In this document: piece by piece, positions 50,810 through 60,930 of the stretch
Layout: each line of letters begins with the position of its first letter
Numbering within the stretch: the stretch's first letter is position 1
Assembly: GCA_944321525.1 (NCBI GenBank)
Contig: CALULQ010000022.1
Coordinates: 1-60,966 of the forward strand
Reading direction: 5' to 3'
Source: an uncultured Paraprevotella sp.
GTDB lineage: Bacteria; Bacteroidota; Bacteroidia; Bacteroidales; Bacteroidaceae
Length of the DNA stretch: 60,966 nucleotides
The notes under the pieces: model-generated
Databases searched by the model: none
Told to the model about the DNA's origin: nothing
Seen by the model: only the letters and a program-made list of their open reading frames with translations
Program-made: the position numbers and the translations under genes

Positions 50810-53014
50810 TTAATACATGTCTTCGCCCAATCCTCCGGCTCCGCAGATGCTGATGGGCACCAGTTCGAAGTAGTCGAGCACGAAGCAACCCTTGTTGCCC
50901 TGCGTGAACACGGAACGGAAACGTATCGTGTGGGTCGTATGCGGCTCAATCACCACATCGCACACTTTGCGGCGGAACGTGTAACGGTTGTTGTACATCA
51001 TCGTACAGTTGGTAGGACTCCAACGAGGAGCGTCTGTTCCATCATTGCCCGTGAAACAGCTCTTCGGACCGCTATAGTAACCATTGTTGTTCATGACACG
51101 CTCGTTCTCCTCCAATTCCTCGTTTGTCCACAAACCTTGGTTGTTTTCCTCAGAATTGCGCCAACCGGTGTCTTGGTACAAGCCTCCGACACGTCCATCG
51201 TCGGCCTGGTAACGCAAATCCATGGGGATGCCCTGCGGGCGGCCGTCAACATAGACCTGTGCGATACCACGGTCCAACATGCCGGGATAGCCCAAGCGCA
51301 ACTCGTAGGTGCCGGGAGGTACATGCGGCAACTGGAATGTCACATCGTAGCTCGAGCCGAGGATATTGATTTCGTCCCCGCCCCAGTTCCACCAAGGTAC
51401 CTTGGGACGCTGCACGAAGAAGATCGTATTCTCGCTGAACGAGGTGTTCTCCATGTAACCGGGCGGAATGTAGTAGTTGAAGCCATCGGCCTCGCCACCA
51501 TTTTCCGAAGCATCAACAGACTCGTTGTATACTTGTGTCGGATTACCACAGAGACGGATGTTGTTGTTCGTCAACTCCGGCCACAAGGTCACGAAGTCGA
51601 AACGCAAACGGTTGTTCATGATGTTGTCGCGCATCACATTGTCGTAAGCCACCACATCGTCCAGATAATAATAGGCCACATTCAATGAGAAGTTCATCGC
51701 ATCCGGCGTGGTCAGGTGAGCACCGCGCACCCTCTGGCCGCCATTGTAACGCGTAGCGGCAGTATGGTTGATGTAGTATCCGGCAGGGTACTCCACCTGA
51801 GCATCCACCGTGCGGTACACGCGCTCCAACTTGATGGTGGAATAGTCCAGCAAGGTGCTGATCCACTCCGTCGGGTCGGCATAGTTCGTGTTCGTACCCC
51901 AGCAGTTGATCAACTTGGCCGTACTGGCAAACAAGCGATCCAAGATGTGGTAGGACAAGAACATGTTCAACGGGTTATGGCGGCTGGTCAGGCTCTCGCG
52001 GTTCCAGAAGCACTCCTTGTAGGTGCGCCCTTCAGGGTCGTCGGGGTTCACCAAGTCCAAGCCAAAGATTTGTTCGGACATATCGTCGCCGTACTTCTCC
52101 TCAGCCAAGTCATACAAGCCGTCGATCTTCTCGTCCATCGTCATGCTCTCGTTGAAATAGGTAGGATACTTTTCATACAGCACCTGGTCGGGCACGACAA
52201 AGACCGTGAAGCCCTCATAGCGATGATCCGGACGCTTGGCGATGTAGAGGTAACCTGCATCATTCTCGTTAAAGATACCGCCCGAACGGAGGTCTCTCTC
52301 CCACTCCGGATAATTGTTCTTCCACGTCTCGTAACTGTCGTCACGATAATGGATGAGGGAGTCAAGCAAGCCCGTGCGGCTGAGCGCCTCGTAGTAGATG
52401 GAGTATTCGCCATGGTTGTCATCCAACAACGCCGAACCCATACTCATGTTGGGCACCACCACCTTATCCACGGGATGCACCACGCCATTGTCCACCGAGT
52501 CGTTCTTCAGGTCGTTGATGATGGCGGCGTTGCGGTTGATGATGCTCACGGCCATGCCGTTGGCATCCACCGAGTCACCATCGGTCACGATGATGAGCGG
52601 CAACTCCAGCTCATTGTTCTCCTGAACGGTCTCTGCGAAGTCATAGGTATAGCGGATGTTGTTGTCCAACAAGCACGCTTTCACCAACGTGTCGCACACC
52701 TCCACGGGTATCTCATCCACCGAGGCGTAGCCATGCTCCCGCATGTATTCCTCCACGCCCGAATTGATGGCGGGGAAGAAGGTGCGCCCACCGCGGCTTC
52801 CCAAGAAGTCCATTTGCCCGGCGCGCTCGGCTATCTGGCAGAAGAGGCTGAAGTCCTCATGGTTGCGCAGGAAGTCGCTCATCATCTCGCCCGTGAACGT
52901 GTAGTAACTCTCAGCGGGCAAGTCGTCGTTGCAACTGGAGAAGAGATTCGCACACGCCGCCGTGATAACAACGGCGCATGCGGATGTCCATATCTTATTT
53001 GTCTTAAATCTCAT
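50810..53014 (-). CDS. Fasciclin-domain lipoprotein with C-terminal beta-sandwich (second)
   Basis: A 734-residue lipoprotein: Cys28 in NLFSSC, then NDDLPAES. Two FAS1-like modules (first with TFFPAINSGVEEYM near residue 77; second with YEGFTVFVVPDQVLYEKY near 270), a linker, and a C-terminal beta-sandwich (residues about 550-734) with SSYDVTFQLPHVPPGTYEL and IAQVYVDGRPQG, reminiscent of galactose-binding/CBM6-like or malectin-like folds. It ends with a Gly-rich DMY tail. Ligand unknown; likely an exposed partner of the SusCD pairs in this operon. Confidence 0.85.
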   Translation of the reverse strand: MRFKTNKIWTSACAVVITAACANLFSSCNDDLPAESYYTFTGEMMSDFLRNHEDFSLFCQIAERAGQMDFLGSRGGRTFFPAINSGVEEYMREHGYASVDEIPVEVCDTLVKACLLDNNIRYTYDFAETVQENNELELPLIIVTDGDSVDANGMAVSIINRNAAIINDLKNDSVDNGVVHPVDKVVVPNMSMGSALLDDNHGEYSIYYEALSRTGLLDSLIHYRDDSYETWKNNYPEWERDLRSGGIFNENDAGYLYIAKRPDHRYEGFTVFVVPDQVLYEKYPTYFNESMTMDEKIDGLYDLAEEKYGDDMSEQIFGLDLVNPDDPEGRTYKECFWNRESLTSRHNPLNMFLSYHILDRLFASTAKLINCWGTNTNYADPTEWISTLLDYSTIKLERVYRTVDAQVEYPAGYYINHTAATRYNGGQRVRGAHLTTPDAMNFSLNVAYYYLDDVVAYDNVMRDNIMNNRLRFDFVTLWPELTNNNIRLCGNPTQVYNESVDASENGGEADGFNYYIPPGYMENTSFSENTIFFVQRPKVPWWNWGGDEINILGSSYDVTFQLPHVPPGTYELRLGYPGMLDRGIAQVYVDGRPQGIPMDLRYQADDGRVGGLYQDTGWRNSEENNQGLWTNEELEENERVMNNNGYYSGPKSCFTGNDGTDAPRWSPTNCTMMYNNRYTFRRKVCDVVIEPHTTHTIRFRSVFTQGNKGCFVLDYFELVPISICGAGGLGEDMY

Positions 53015-53023
53015 AATTTATAA

Positions 53024-54718
53024 TTAGTTTGTAGATTCGTAAGAGTCGCCTGCTTCAGGATAAGCCGGGTTCTGCGTCAAGTTGGGGTTAACCTGCAACT
53101 CGTCGTAGTTGTACGGCCAATAGATAGCCATCATGTTGCCGAGCTTACCGGTAGCCGTGGCGGCATTCTCCGTAAACTTATCGCTGACGGCATCTACCAG
53201 ATAAGTGGTGTTGCCTTCCAGACGGCTGCGGCGCACAAGGTCGAACCAACGCTTGCCCTCGAAGAGGAATTCGCGACGGCGTGCGTCGTACACCAAGTCA
53301 AGCATAAGGTCTTTCGTGCTATAGTTGCTGTACGAGATGCCAGATTCGCCATTCGGGCAAGAACGGTCTTCGATGGCTTTCACCAGTTCGAAGGCTACCT
53401 GTCCCAGACTGTCGTTGCGATCGTTCTCCTCGTCGGTCATCATGCAAACCAAAGCCTCGGCCCGGATAAGCATCATGTCGCTCACGCGGTAGAAGATCCA
53501 GTTGGCGTCGTTCTTGGTCTGACGCCAGCCCGTAGAGGAGGTAACATGCGGAGTCTCGTTCACATACTTGGAAATGTAGACCAACTCCGGATTGTTCTGG
53601 TCGCCATCCACGAACATCGACTCTTTGATGCGCGTGTCCTGCTTGTTGAAGAAGAGGGTCGGAGAAACGAACTCTTCCCACAAGCCCTCGGCCGGAGCGA
53701 ACAAACCCGGTTCGGGATTGGCCTGGTTCACAGACTTATAGAAGAACTCCGCCATCATGTCGTTGGACTTGGAGTTATCCGTGGTGCTTTCCGTGAAATC
53801 CAGTTCAAAGATGCTCTCCGGACCACCGCCCTCTGCAAATGTATACCGATAAGCATCACCGATGCTAAACAAACCGCCACCGTAATCCGGAATCAGCGGA
53901 TATCCGTTGGTCATGTAGCTTTGCGGATAGTTGTTCTCGAAATACTCGGTTTTGTTCTTGATGACCATCTGGGCGTACTTGTCAGCATTGGCATAGTCCT
54001 TCAGCCAGAGATACATGTCGGCCACCATGGCCAGGATGGCATCCTGGGTGATGCGACCGTAGCTGATATCCACTCCGTTCTGCTTCGGCCAAACGCGCAA
54101 GGCGTTGGGATATACTGTCAGCAGATCCTGGATGAGGGTGCGCACGATGACATCGCCGTCCGTAGCCGGAAGGTTCAGTTCCTGCTCGTCGTTGGTGATG
54201 GCCTCAGTATAATAAGGTACATCCTTGAAGGCGCGCACCAGATAGAAGTAGCACAAAGAGCGCAGGGCCGTCACCTCGGCAATCGTGGCCTGCACGTCGC
54301 TGGGCAGATAGTTCGGGTCGACTTCGGCCACTTGCGGCGCCCTTTCAATGACCAAGTTACAACGGTCGATGACCGAATAGAAGCTCGACCAGTCGGTGTA
54401 GCCGTTAGTAGAAAGGATGTTCTCGCTCAAGATATATCCCTCGTTTGACGTGGCACTGAAGCTCGACCGGAAACCGCGGCGGGTGTTGTCGGAACGGCTC
54501 TCTCCCCAGATGAACAGACGGCGCAGGAAGTCATCGTCCTGCATGCGGGTGTAGCATCCCGTCACAATCTGGTCCACGTCGTTCTTTTCATTCCAATAGT
54601 TATCTTCATACACCATGGTCAGAGGGTAGATCTCCAAGAAGTCCCCGCACGACGTCATCGACATGCCGGCCACGGCGAGAAGTGCTGATTTAAACCATTT
54701 ATTCTTCATAATCTTCAT
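53024..54718 (-). CDS. SusD-family outer-membrane lipoprotein (first pair)
   Basis: A 564-residue SusD/RagB lipoprotein. Signal MKIMKNKWFKSALLAVAGMS with Cys24 (SMTSC) and following GDFLEIYP. TPR-like block IAEVTALRSLCYFYLVRAFKDVPYYTE and the C-terminal block RRREFLFEGKRWFDLVRRSRLEG are SusD hallmarks. The ORF could start at TTG 54730, but ATG 54718 (or 54709) begins the signal. It follows SusC1 after about a dozen nt and precedes the second fasciclin gene by 9 nt. Confidence 0.94.
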   Translation of the reverse strand: MKIMKNKWFKSALLAVAGMSMTSCGDFLEIYPLTMVYEDNYWNEKNDVDQIVTGCYTRMQDDDFLRRLFIWGESRSDNTRRGFRSSFSATSNEGYILSENILSTNGYTDWSSFYSVIDRCNLVIERAPQVAEVDPNYLPSDVQATIAEVTALRSLCYFYLVRAFKDVPYYTEAITNDEQELNLPATDGDVIVRTLIQDLLTVYPNALRVWPKQNGVDISYGRITQDAILAMVADMYLWLKDYANADKYAQMVIKNKTEYFENNYPQSYMTNGYPLIPDYGGGLFSIGDAYRYTFAEGGGPESIFELDFTESTTDNSKSNDMMAEFFYKSVNQANPEPGLFAPAEGLWEEFVSPTLFFNKQDTRIKESMFVDGDQNNPELVYISKYVNETPHVTSSTGWRQTKNDANWIFYRVSDMMLIRAEALVCMMTDEENDRNDSLGQVAFELVKAIEDRSCPNGESGISYSNYSTKDLMLDLVYDARRREFLFEGKRWFDLVRRSRLEGNTTYLVDAVSDKFTENAATATGKLGNMMAIYWPYNYDELQVNPNLTQNPAYPEAGDSYESTN

Positions 54719-54730
54719 AGCATTATTCAA

Positions 54731-57700
54731 TTAGAAACGAACTGTGATACCCAAGGTGTAAGACTTGGCACGCGGCGTCTGCGCGTTGTCTTGCGTCACG
54801 CTGTAACCACCGTAACCCAACTCAGGATCCACACCCGAATACTTGGTCAAGCAGAACAAGTTGTTGGCACTCAGATAGAAGCTCAAACCGTTCAGGCCAA
54901 TCTTGTTCGTCAGCTTCTGCGGCATGTTGTAGGACAGCTGCAGGTAGTTCAGACGCAAGAACGTACCATCTTCCACGAAACGGTCACTAATCATCGTGTT
55001 GTAGTTGGCAAAGTTGTTGTTGCCGCTCAATGCACGCGGAATGGTCGTAACATCACCTTCCTTGCGCCAGCGGTAGTTCACGGCCTGGCTCTGGTTGTTG
55101 TTGGAGTTCATGCTCTCCATGTTCAGGCGGGCCAAGTTCACGATGTCGTAGTCCACACGGTAGTTGAACTGTGCGTTCAGCGACCAGTCACCATAGTAGA
55201 AGCGGAAGCCGAAACCACCGGTCAACTTCGGCAAGGAGTTACCCAAGTAGACGATATCAAGGTGGTTGATGTTACCATCGTGGTTCACGTCTTCGTAGAT
55301 GGCATCACCACCCTTGAATTCGTAACCGGCATTGCCGCCCGATTCGTAGTTGAACAACATCTGCAAGGGGTCGCCCTTCATGTCATACACCACTTCTCCG
55401 TTGGCGTTGTAGACGATAGGCGCCGTCCATCCGCCATTGTTGTTGAAGTTGGCGATGAAAGCCTGTGCGTCGGCATCGCCATCCTTTGCAGCACGATACT
55501 GGTCGAGGTAAGTCTCATAGTTATACATGTAGACGCCCTTGCTACGATAACCATAGATGGCACCGAAGGGGTTGTCCACCTGCACGCGCTGCAGCAACGT
55601 GGCGTTTTTGGGCTCCCAGTCGGTGTTCAGCGTCTCGAGCACGCGCGGGTCCATTCTCGTGATGACGTTCTTGTTGTTGGCGAACACGAAGTTCACGTCC
55701 ATGGAGAACTTGCCCTTCTGGACGAGCTTGTTCGTGTTCAAGTTGATTTCCCAACCCTTGTTGTTCATGTCGCCCACGTTCTGATAAGGATAGGTAGTGA
55801 AACCGGAGATACTGGAAACACGGATGTTGCCCATCAACATGTCCTTCGTGGTCTGCGTATACAAGTTGATATCAGCCGTAAGTTTGTTGTCGAAGAAGCC
55901 CAAGTCGAAACCTACGTTCCACGTGTACTTCATTTCCCAACGCAGGGTGTTCATCTTCAGGTTGTTCGGAGCCATGGCGTTCTGGCCGAAGTAGTTACCG
56001 GCCGCGCCGTACTGGTTGATGTACAGGTAGTCGGAGCTGGGCTGGTTACCCGTCATACCCCAACCCGGACGTACGGACAACATGGAGAGCCACTTGCGCG
56101 TACCTTCCATCCAAGGCTCGTCGATGATGTTCCAACGGCCAGAGAAGGCGGGGAACACACCCCAACGCTTGCTGGGACCGAACTTGGTGGTACCGTCGAC
56201 ACGGGCGGAAACGTCGAAGATGTAACGTCCCTTGTAGGCATAGTGGGCAGAGAAGGTGTAGTACATGCTTCTCCAGCGGTTGAAGTTGCTGCTCATGCCC
56301 GGAGTGATGCCACCGGCGCTCGGTGCCTCGATGCCGTTAGGCAGACCGGACACGTTCGTGCTCTGGTCGCTCGACGTACCGGAAACCAACTGGAAGCGTC
56401 CCATGGTCATGAACGAATGGTCTTCGTTCAGGAAGTGAGGCATGAAGGTCAACGTATGCGTAGTAGTGAAGGCCAAGCTCTTGGAGCTGAAGCTCGAAGC
56501 GCTGCTCACGCCACCGGCATTCCAGTTGGCCGAGCTCAGTTCGCGCGGATAGTACTTGTCTTCGTAAGCATTGAACACGTTCATGAGGACTTCACCGTTG
56601 TAAGTCAGGCGGTGCTTCGTCTCGTCGATGCCCAAGAAGTCATACTGCAACTCCAGCTTGGGGTCGATAGAATAAGTAGTATAAGAGTTCTTCGCATACT
56701 TGGCAGAAGCGATGGGGTTCACGATGCCACGCTGATCCTTAAGGGCATCGTTGCCGGGAAGCATGGTGTAGTAACGGCCCAAGGAGTTGCCATACTGGTC
56801 TTCTTCAAAGATGGACAAGTTAGGCATCTTGCGGTATGCAATGTTCAAGAGGTCGTCGGAGTTGCGCTGGTTGTCCGTATAGGTCAAGGAGAAGTCACTC
56901 ATGATCTTGATACGGTCGCTCACGTAGTAGTCCAACATCATACGCGTGGTGAAACGGTCGAGCTTCTGCTCGATGATGGAACCCGTCTCGTGGTCGTAAC
57001 CACCTGAGATACGGAACGAAGCCTTCTCACCACCACCGTCGATGGAGATGTATTGCTGCTGGCGCAAGCCGACTTGCTTCACTTCCTTCACCCAGTCGGT
57101 GTTGTTGTTGAACATCTGCCACTCGGAGAACTCGCGGCTATCCGTGATGTAGTTGAGTTCGGGGATGTTGGCGGCCTCGTCGCTCAAACGCGGATTGAAG
57201 TAGGCTTCCTTGAGCAACATGGTGTACTGGTCACCCGTCAGCAGGTCGATGCCGTCCGGCTGGAAAGTACCCGTCAAGCGGAGAGAGTAAGTCAGGCGCG
57301 GGGCACCACGCTTACCGCGCTTGGTCTTGATTTCAATCACACCGTTCGCACCCTGCGAACCCCAGATGGCCGTTGCGGCGGCATCCTTGAGCACGCTGAT
57401 GCTCTCGATATCCTCGGGGTTGACGTTCAGCAACTGGGCGAACTGCTCGTCGTTGGCGTTCTGCACGTCGAAGTTGCTCTGGTCCACGTTCCACACGTCG
57501 CCGTTCACCACGATCAACGGTTCGGAGCTGGTCAAGGTACTGATGGTAGAGGCACCACGCAGACGCATGGTCGTACCGGCACCCAAGTTACCGGAGTTGA
57601 ACACGATGTCCAAACCGGCGATACGTCCCTGAAGGGCCTCGTCGACAGAAGTCAGACCCAAGCCTTCGAATTCCTTGGCGTTGATGGTCTGGGTGGCGAA

Positions 57701-58084
57701 AGAAACCTCACGCTCGGGGATGGCCAGACCGGACGTCTCCACGCGCTTCTTGGCCTTCACTTCCACGGTCTTGAGCACCATGGCGTCTTCCAACGTCACG
57801 CGATAGACTCTCTTATTAATAGGTAAGATTTGAGTCTTCAAACCCACGTAGCTGATCTTCAACTTGTTTTGCGGGTTCTTGATCTTCAGGGTAAAGTTAC
57901 CGTTGAAATCTGTCACAGTGGCAGATATGTTACGGTTGGAAGCATCGACCTCGACAACGGCCGCTCCCACAACAGGCCCGAAGGAGTCGGAAATGGTTCC
58001 GCTCACACTCGTGATCCCCTGTGCATTCACCACCGTAGCGATAGCCAGGCAGCAAATCATCAAATAATATTTTAATTGTTTCAT
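54731..58084 (-). CDS. SusC-family TonB-dependent outer-membrane transporter (first pair)
   Basis: A 1117-residue transporter (1121 if started at ATG 58096). Signal peptide MKQLKYYLMICCLAIATVVNAQ is followed by a carboxypeptidase-like domain (VSGTISDSFGPVVGAAVVEVD), a plug with the TonB-dependent receptor pattern (RLRGASTISTLTSSEPLIVV; SQGANGVIEIKTKRG) and a long beta-barrel with the final strand ending SYTLGITVRF. The sequence LYLSANNLFCLTKYSGVDPELG is the common SusC terminal motif. It is preceded by the first fasciclin gene and followed by its SusD partner. Substrate unknown; there is no CAZyme in the operon to hint at a glycan. Confidence 0.95.
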   Translation of the reverse strand: MKQLKYYLMICCLAIATVVNAQGITSVSGTISDSFGPVVGAAVVEVDASNRNISATVTDFNGNFTLKIKNPQNKLKISYVGLKTQILPINKRVYRVTLEDAMVLKTVEVKAKKRVETSGLAIPEREVSFATQTINAKEFEGLGLTSVDEALQGRIAGLDIVFNSGNLGAGTTMRLRGASTISTLTSSEPLIVVNGDVWNVDQSNFDVQNANDEQFAQLLNVNPEDIESISVLKDAAATAIWGSQGANGVIEIKTKRGKRGAPRLTYSLRLTGTFQPDGIDLLTGDQYTMLLKEAYFNPRLSDEAANIPELNYITDSREFSEWQMFNNNTDWVKEVKQVGLRQQQYISIDGGGEKASFRISGGYDHETGSIIEQKLDRFTTRMMLDYYVSDRIKIMSDFSLTYTDNQRNSDDLLNIAYRKMPNLSIFEEDQYGNSLGRYYTMLPGNDALKDQRGIVNPIASAKYAKNSYTTYSIDPKLELQYDFLGIDETKHRLTYNGEVLMNVFNAYEDKYYPRELSSANWNAGGVSSASSFSSKSLAFTTTHTLTFMPHFLNEDHSFMTMGRFQLVSGTSSDQSTNVSGLPNGIEAPSAGGITPGMSSNFNRWRSMYYTFSAHYAYKGRYIFDVSARVDGTTKFGPSKRWGVFPAFSGRWNIIDEPWMEGTRKWLSMLSVRPGWGMTGNQPSSDYLYINQYGAAGNYFGQNAMAPNNLKMNTLRWEMKYTWNVGFDLGFFDNKLTADINLYTQTTKDMLMGNIRVSSISGFTTYPYQNVGDMNNKGWEINLNTNKLVQKGKFSMDVNFVFANNKNVITRMDPRVLETLNTDWEPKNATLLQRVQVDNPFGAIYGYRSKGVYMYNYETYLDQYRAAKDGDADAQAFIANFNNNGGWTAPIVYNANGEVVYDMKGDPLQMLFNYESGGNAGYEFKGGDAIYEDVNHDGNINHLDIVYLGNSLPKLTGGFGFRFYYGDWSLNAQFNYRVDYDIVNLARLNMESMNSNNNQSQAVNYRWRKEGDVTTIPRALSGNNNFANYNTMISDRFVEDGTFLRLNYLQLSYNMPQKLTNKIGLNGLSFYLSANNLFCLTKYSGVDPELGYGGYSVTQDNAQTPRAKSYTLGITVRF

Positions 58085-58101
58085 TATCGTTATCATTAAG
58101 G

Positions 58102-60930
58102 TTAATTACCTGAAATCGCATTGTAAGCATCGGACATTTCCTTCGTGTAAAGCAAAGGTTTGTCAATCAGATGCACAACCGCATAAGAGGAGTTGAATAT
58201 ACGGGTCGCGTTCTCGATGTTGTTACAGTTGGGCGACGAGTTGTTAGCGTCTTGCCCACTGTTACCGGAACGGAAGCGGTATTCACGAGCCAAATAGTTG
58301 CCTTCCAACACCTTGCGGGGTGCTTCGTTTTCGATTTCCTGACGCTGCGAGTCGTTGCAAGTGATGGTGATGCTGCCTTCGCCCGACTGTCCGTTGTTGT
58401 TCACCGTGAGGGTAGCAAAACGGCTGCCTCCCATGTAAGAGGTTTCATAGGTGCCCGAGCTGGCCGGAGAGGACATGTAGATGGCGCTGTTCTGGATGTG
58501 GTAGCGGATGAAGTTGTTCAGCAGAGAGTCCATCTCGGCAATCTGCGTCTCGAGACGATCAATTTCCGGCTCATTGCCTTCGTCCTCAGCAATAGACAAC
58601 TGGTCTTCCAACTCGAGGATCTCTCTCCAGTCGGGAACGATGTTGGCCTCATACAACTTATTGATTTCCGACGTGCGCGGCACGTAAATCGTATAGTTGT
58701 AGTTTTCCATCACGCTCAGCGTCGTGTCGTTGGAGATGGTGCGGGCCGTAGTCGTCGTGCTGGTGCTGCTTGAAGTGATATTATAAAGGATACCCGCCAA
58801 GGAGCTGTGGCCCAACATGCTATAGAACTCGGAATATTCAGGATTCTTGGCCGAAAGCTCGCGCAGCAAAGCCACTACGGACTTGGAAGCGGTCATCACC
58901 GGCTCGGAGTCCACGATGAAGGTTTCACCGTTACCATTGGGGTTGGAACCCATGTTGTAGTAACCTTCCACGGCACGGACACCCAACTCGGTGGCAGGCG
59001 TGTTGTTCTGCTCGCCCAGTTCCTTACGATAAGGAGTGGTGATGCGGATGTTCTCGGCCGATCCTTCGAGGATCACGGGGCAGCCGCCCTTGGTCACCCA
59101 CACGCTCTTGTCGCTCGTCGTGGAGACGGACTTGTCCTTCACGATGATGGAGTTTTCCAAGATGTCGCGCAAGCGGTTCTGCACGTAGTCCTGCTCATTG
59201 CTGTTATTGGTCCACGGGTTGGTAATCTGCTCACCCTTGCTCAGCGTTCCGTCCGCGTTCCTTACGGCATTGTAGCGGCGACACTTGATGCGGTAGCCCG
59301 ACAACTGTGGGCTGTCGTCATAATAGAACTCGGTGATGGTCGGCGTCGTCTTGTGATAGTCCACGGGGTCCACATAGTTCCTCAAGGCCCGGTCGGTGGG
59401 AAGGATGAAGAGGAATTCGCTTTCCATGGAGTTCAAGTAAGCCTGGTAGTCCAACTCGTCGATGATGAAGCGCATCACGCGGATGCTGTCGTCCAAAGCG
59501 GCGGGGAAGGACACCGACTGGTATTCCGGAATGTTGTACACTTCATTAGACTTGTACACCACGCCGTTGTTGGCCATGAGGCAAGAGCCGATACCCGTCG
59601 TTCCGCCCGGCTCGCCCACGGAGAGGTGCATTTCCATCTGCGCGGTGTTCATCACGGAGGAGAACTTGCTGGGCACGGTGGCCACGAGGGAATACTTCAT
59701 GAAGTTGTCGAGCATGTTCACGATGATGTGGTTCGGGATGCTGTCGATTTCTCCATAACGGTCGATGAGCGCCTCGCCACCGCCACCACCGCCATAGAAA
59801 TAGCGCTGAAAAGCGTCGTCAGTAGGCGCGATGATGACCGCCATGTCTTCGGCAGCAGGGGTGTTGGAAGAAGCATTGGCATACATGTTCCATCCCGGGT
59901 CGTAAGACAAGATCTGGCCGTCGTCGAACGTCGTACCTCTATACGTATTCAAATAGTTGGTAGCGTGCGTATCGAAACCGTTGTTCAGGTAACGCCAGAT
60001 GAAAGCGGAGTCCACGCCCAAGGTGTTGGACAGGTTTTCGTCATACACGGGCACGCTGAAGCGGTCGAGCATCTTGCTGAAGATGGTGAGCGAAGTGTCG
60101 TTGTGGATGGCTTCGGCCATGTTGGTCAGCGGCTCCATCACGTTTTCCAACACCTGCACGTAACCGTTCTGGCAAGTGATGTCCTTCTCCACCAGCCGCT
60201 GGCCGTTGATGTAGGATTCCGACGTGTTGTTGCAGGCGCCGTTGGTCAGGAACTCCAAGTCGGAGTCCGTGATGTCCTTTCCCTTCATGTAAGCGGGCAG
60301 GAAGTGCACCATGGGCGAAGTCGTGTTGTCACGGAAGACGGGCATACCCTTCTCTACTCCCCCTTGGGGATATTTAGAGCGGTAGTATGCCCAATATTCA
60401 TTGTCCGGCATGTCAGCCTGCCCCAGATAGGGCACCGAGTCGTAGAGGGTCACCGAAGTGTTGCGGCGCATCACCGTACCCGTCGCAGGTTCATCGCCCG
60501 CCGCCGAGGACATCAACTCAATGAGGTAAGCACTATTGATCATCGCCGAGTTAAACAACAGTTTCTTCTGCGAAGCGGACAAATCGTCGTAGGACTTGAC
60601 GCCCCACTTGTTGTTGGCGAAGAACCGCGCGAAGGCCTCGTCGTTGGCCACGAAGAGCGTCTTGCTACCCGTCAAGCTCAACATACGTGCGTTTTCCGTC
60701 TGGCCGGTGGTCGCATTGATGTTCGACACCTCATCGTCGTTGATGAGCTGCAACATCGTCTGATAATTCCCGCGCTTTTCCAATTCCTCATAAATACTGC
60801 TCCCCAGCCACGAAGGCATACCCGTGAGAAGTTCGTCCTCACACGAAACCAGCATACCGCCGGCGAAGAACAGCGCACAAGCAGAATAGGTCAAACGCCC
60901 CATTTTCCTTTTAATGTTACTGCCTTTCAT
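58102..60930 (-). CDS. Large four-FAS1-repeat lipoprotein (first)
   Basis: A 942-residue lipoprotein with Cys30 (GGMLVSC), then EDELLTGM. Four FAS1-like modules can be placed by their conserved turn: FVANDEAFARF (about 93), IAPTDDAFQRY (about 370), ILPTDRALRNY (about 510) and YVPRTSEINKL (about 745). A run of six Gly (YGGGGGGEAL) lies after the second. Between modules are a Ser/Thr-rich stretch (SSSTSTTTTARTISNDTT) and a predicted helical, Glu-rich segment (ELEDQLSIAEDEGNEPEIDR). It is the first gene of the operon in view; the promoter is outside the window or in the last 36 bases. Function unknown; adhesion or ligand capture is inferred. Confidence 0.85.
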   Translation of the reverse strand: MKGSNIKRKMGRLTYSACALFFAGGMLVSCEDELLTGMPSWLGSSIYEELEKRGNYQTMLQLINDDEVSNINATTGQTENARMLSLTGSKTLFVANDEAFARFFANNKWGVKSYDDLSASQKKLLFNSAMINSAYLIELMSSAAGDEPATGTVMRRNTSVTLYDSVPYLGQADMPDNEYWAYYRSKYPQGGVEKGMPVFRDNTTSPMVHFLPAYMKGKDITDSDLEFLTNGACNNTSESYINGQRLVEKDITCQNGYVQVLENVMEPLTNMAEAIHNDTSLTIFSKMLDRFSVPVYDENLSNTLGVDSAFIWRYLNNGFDTHATNYLNTYRGTTFDDGQILSYDPGWNMYANASSNTPAAEDMAVIIAPTDDAFQRYFYGGGGGGEALIDRYGEIDSIPNHIIVNMLDNFMKYSLVATVPSKFSSVMNTAQMEMHLSVGEPGGTTGIGSCLMANNGVVYKSNEVYNIPEYQSVSFPAALDDSIRVMRFIIDELDYQAYLNSMESEFLFILPTDRALRNYVDPVDYHKTTPTITEFYYDDSPQLSGYRIKCRRYNAVRNADGTLSKGEQITNPWTNNSNEQDYVQNRLRDILENSIIVKDKSVSTTSDKSVWVTKGGCPVILEGSAENIRITTPYRKELGEQNNTPATELGVRAVEGYYNMGSNPNGNGETFIVDSEPVMTASKSVVALLRELSAKNPEYSEFYSMLGHSSLAGILYNITSSSTSTTTTARTISNDTTLSVMENYNYTIYVPRTSEINKLYEANIVPDWREILELEDQLSIAEDEGNEPEIDRLETQIAEMDSLLNNFIRYHIQNSAIYMSSPASSGTYETSYMGGSRFATLTVNNNGQSGEGSITITCNDSQRQEIENEAPRKVLEGNYLAREYRFRSGNSGQDANNSSPNCNNIENATRIFNSSYAVVHLIDKPLLYTKEMSDAYNAISGN

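Noticed and set aside
54791..57007. A 738-residue plus-strand frame opposite the first SusC gene
   Set aside because: Antisense shadow; low-complexity Val/His/Gln protein with no signal or domain. The SusC on the minus strand is unmistakable.
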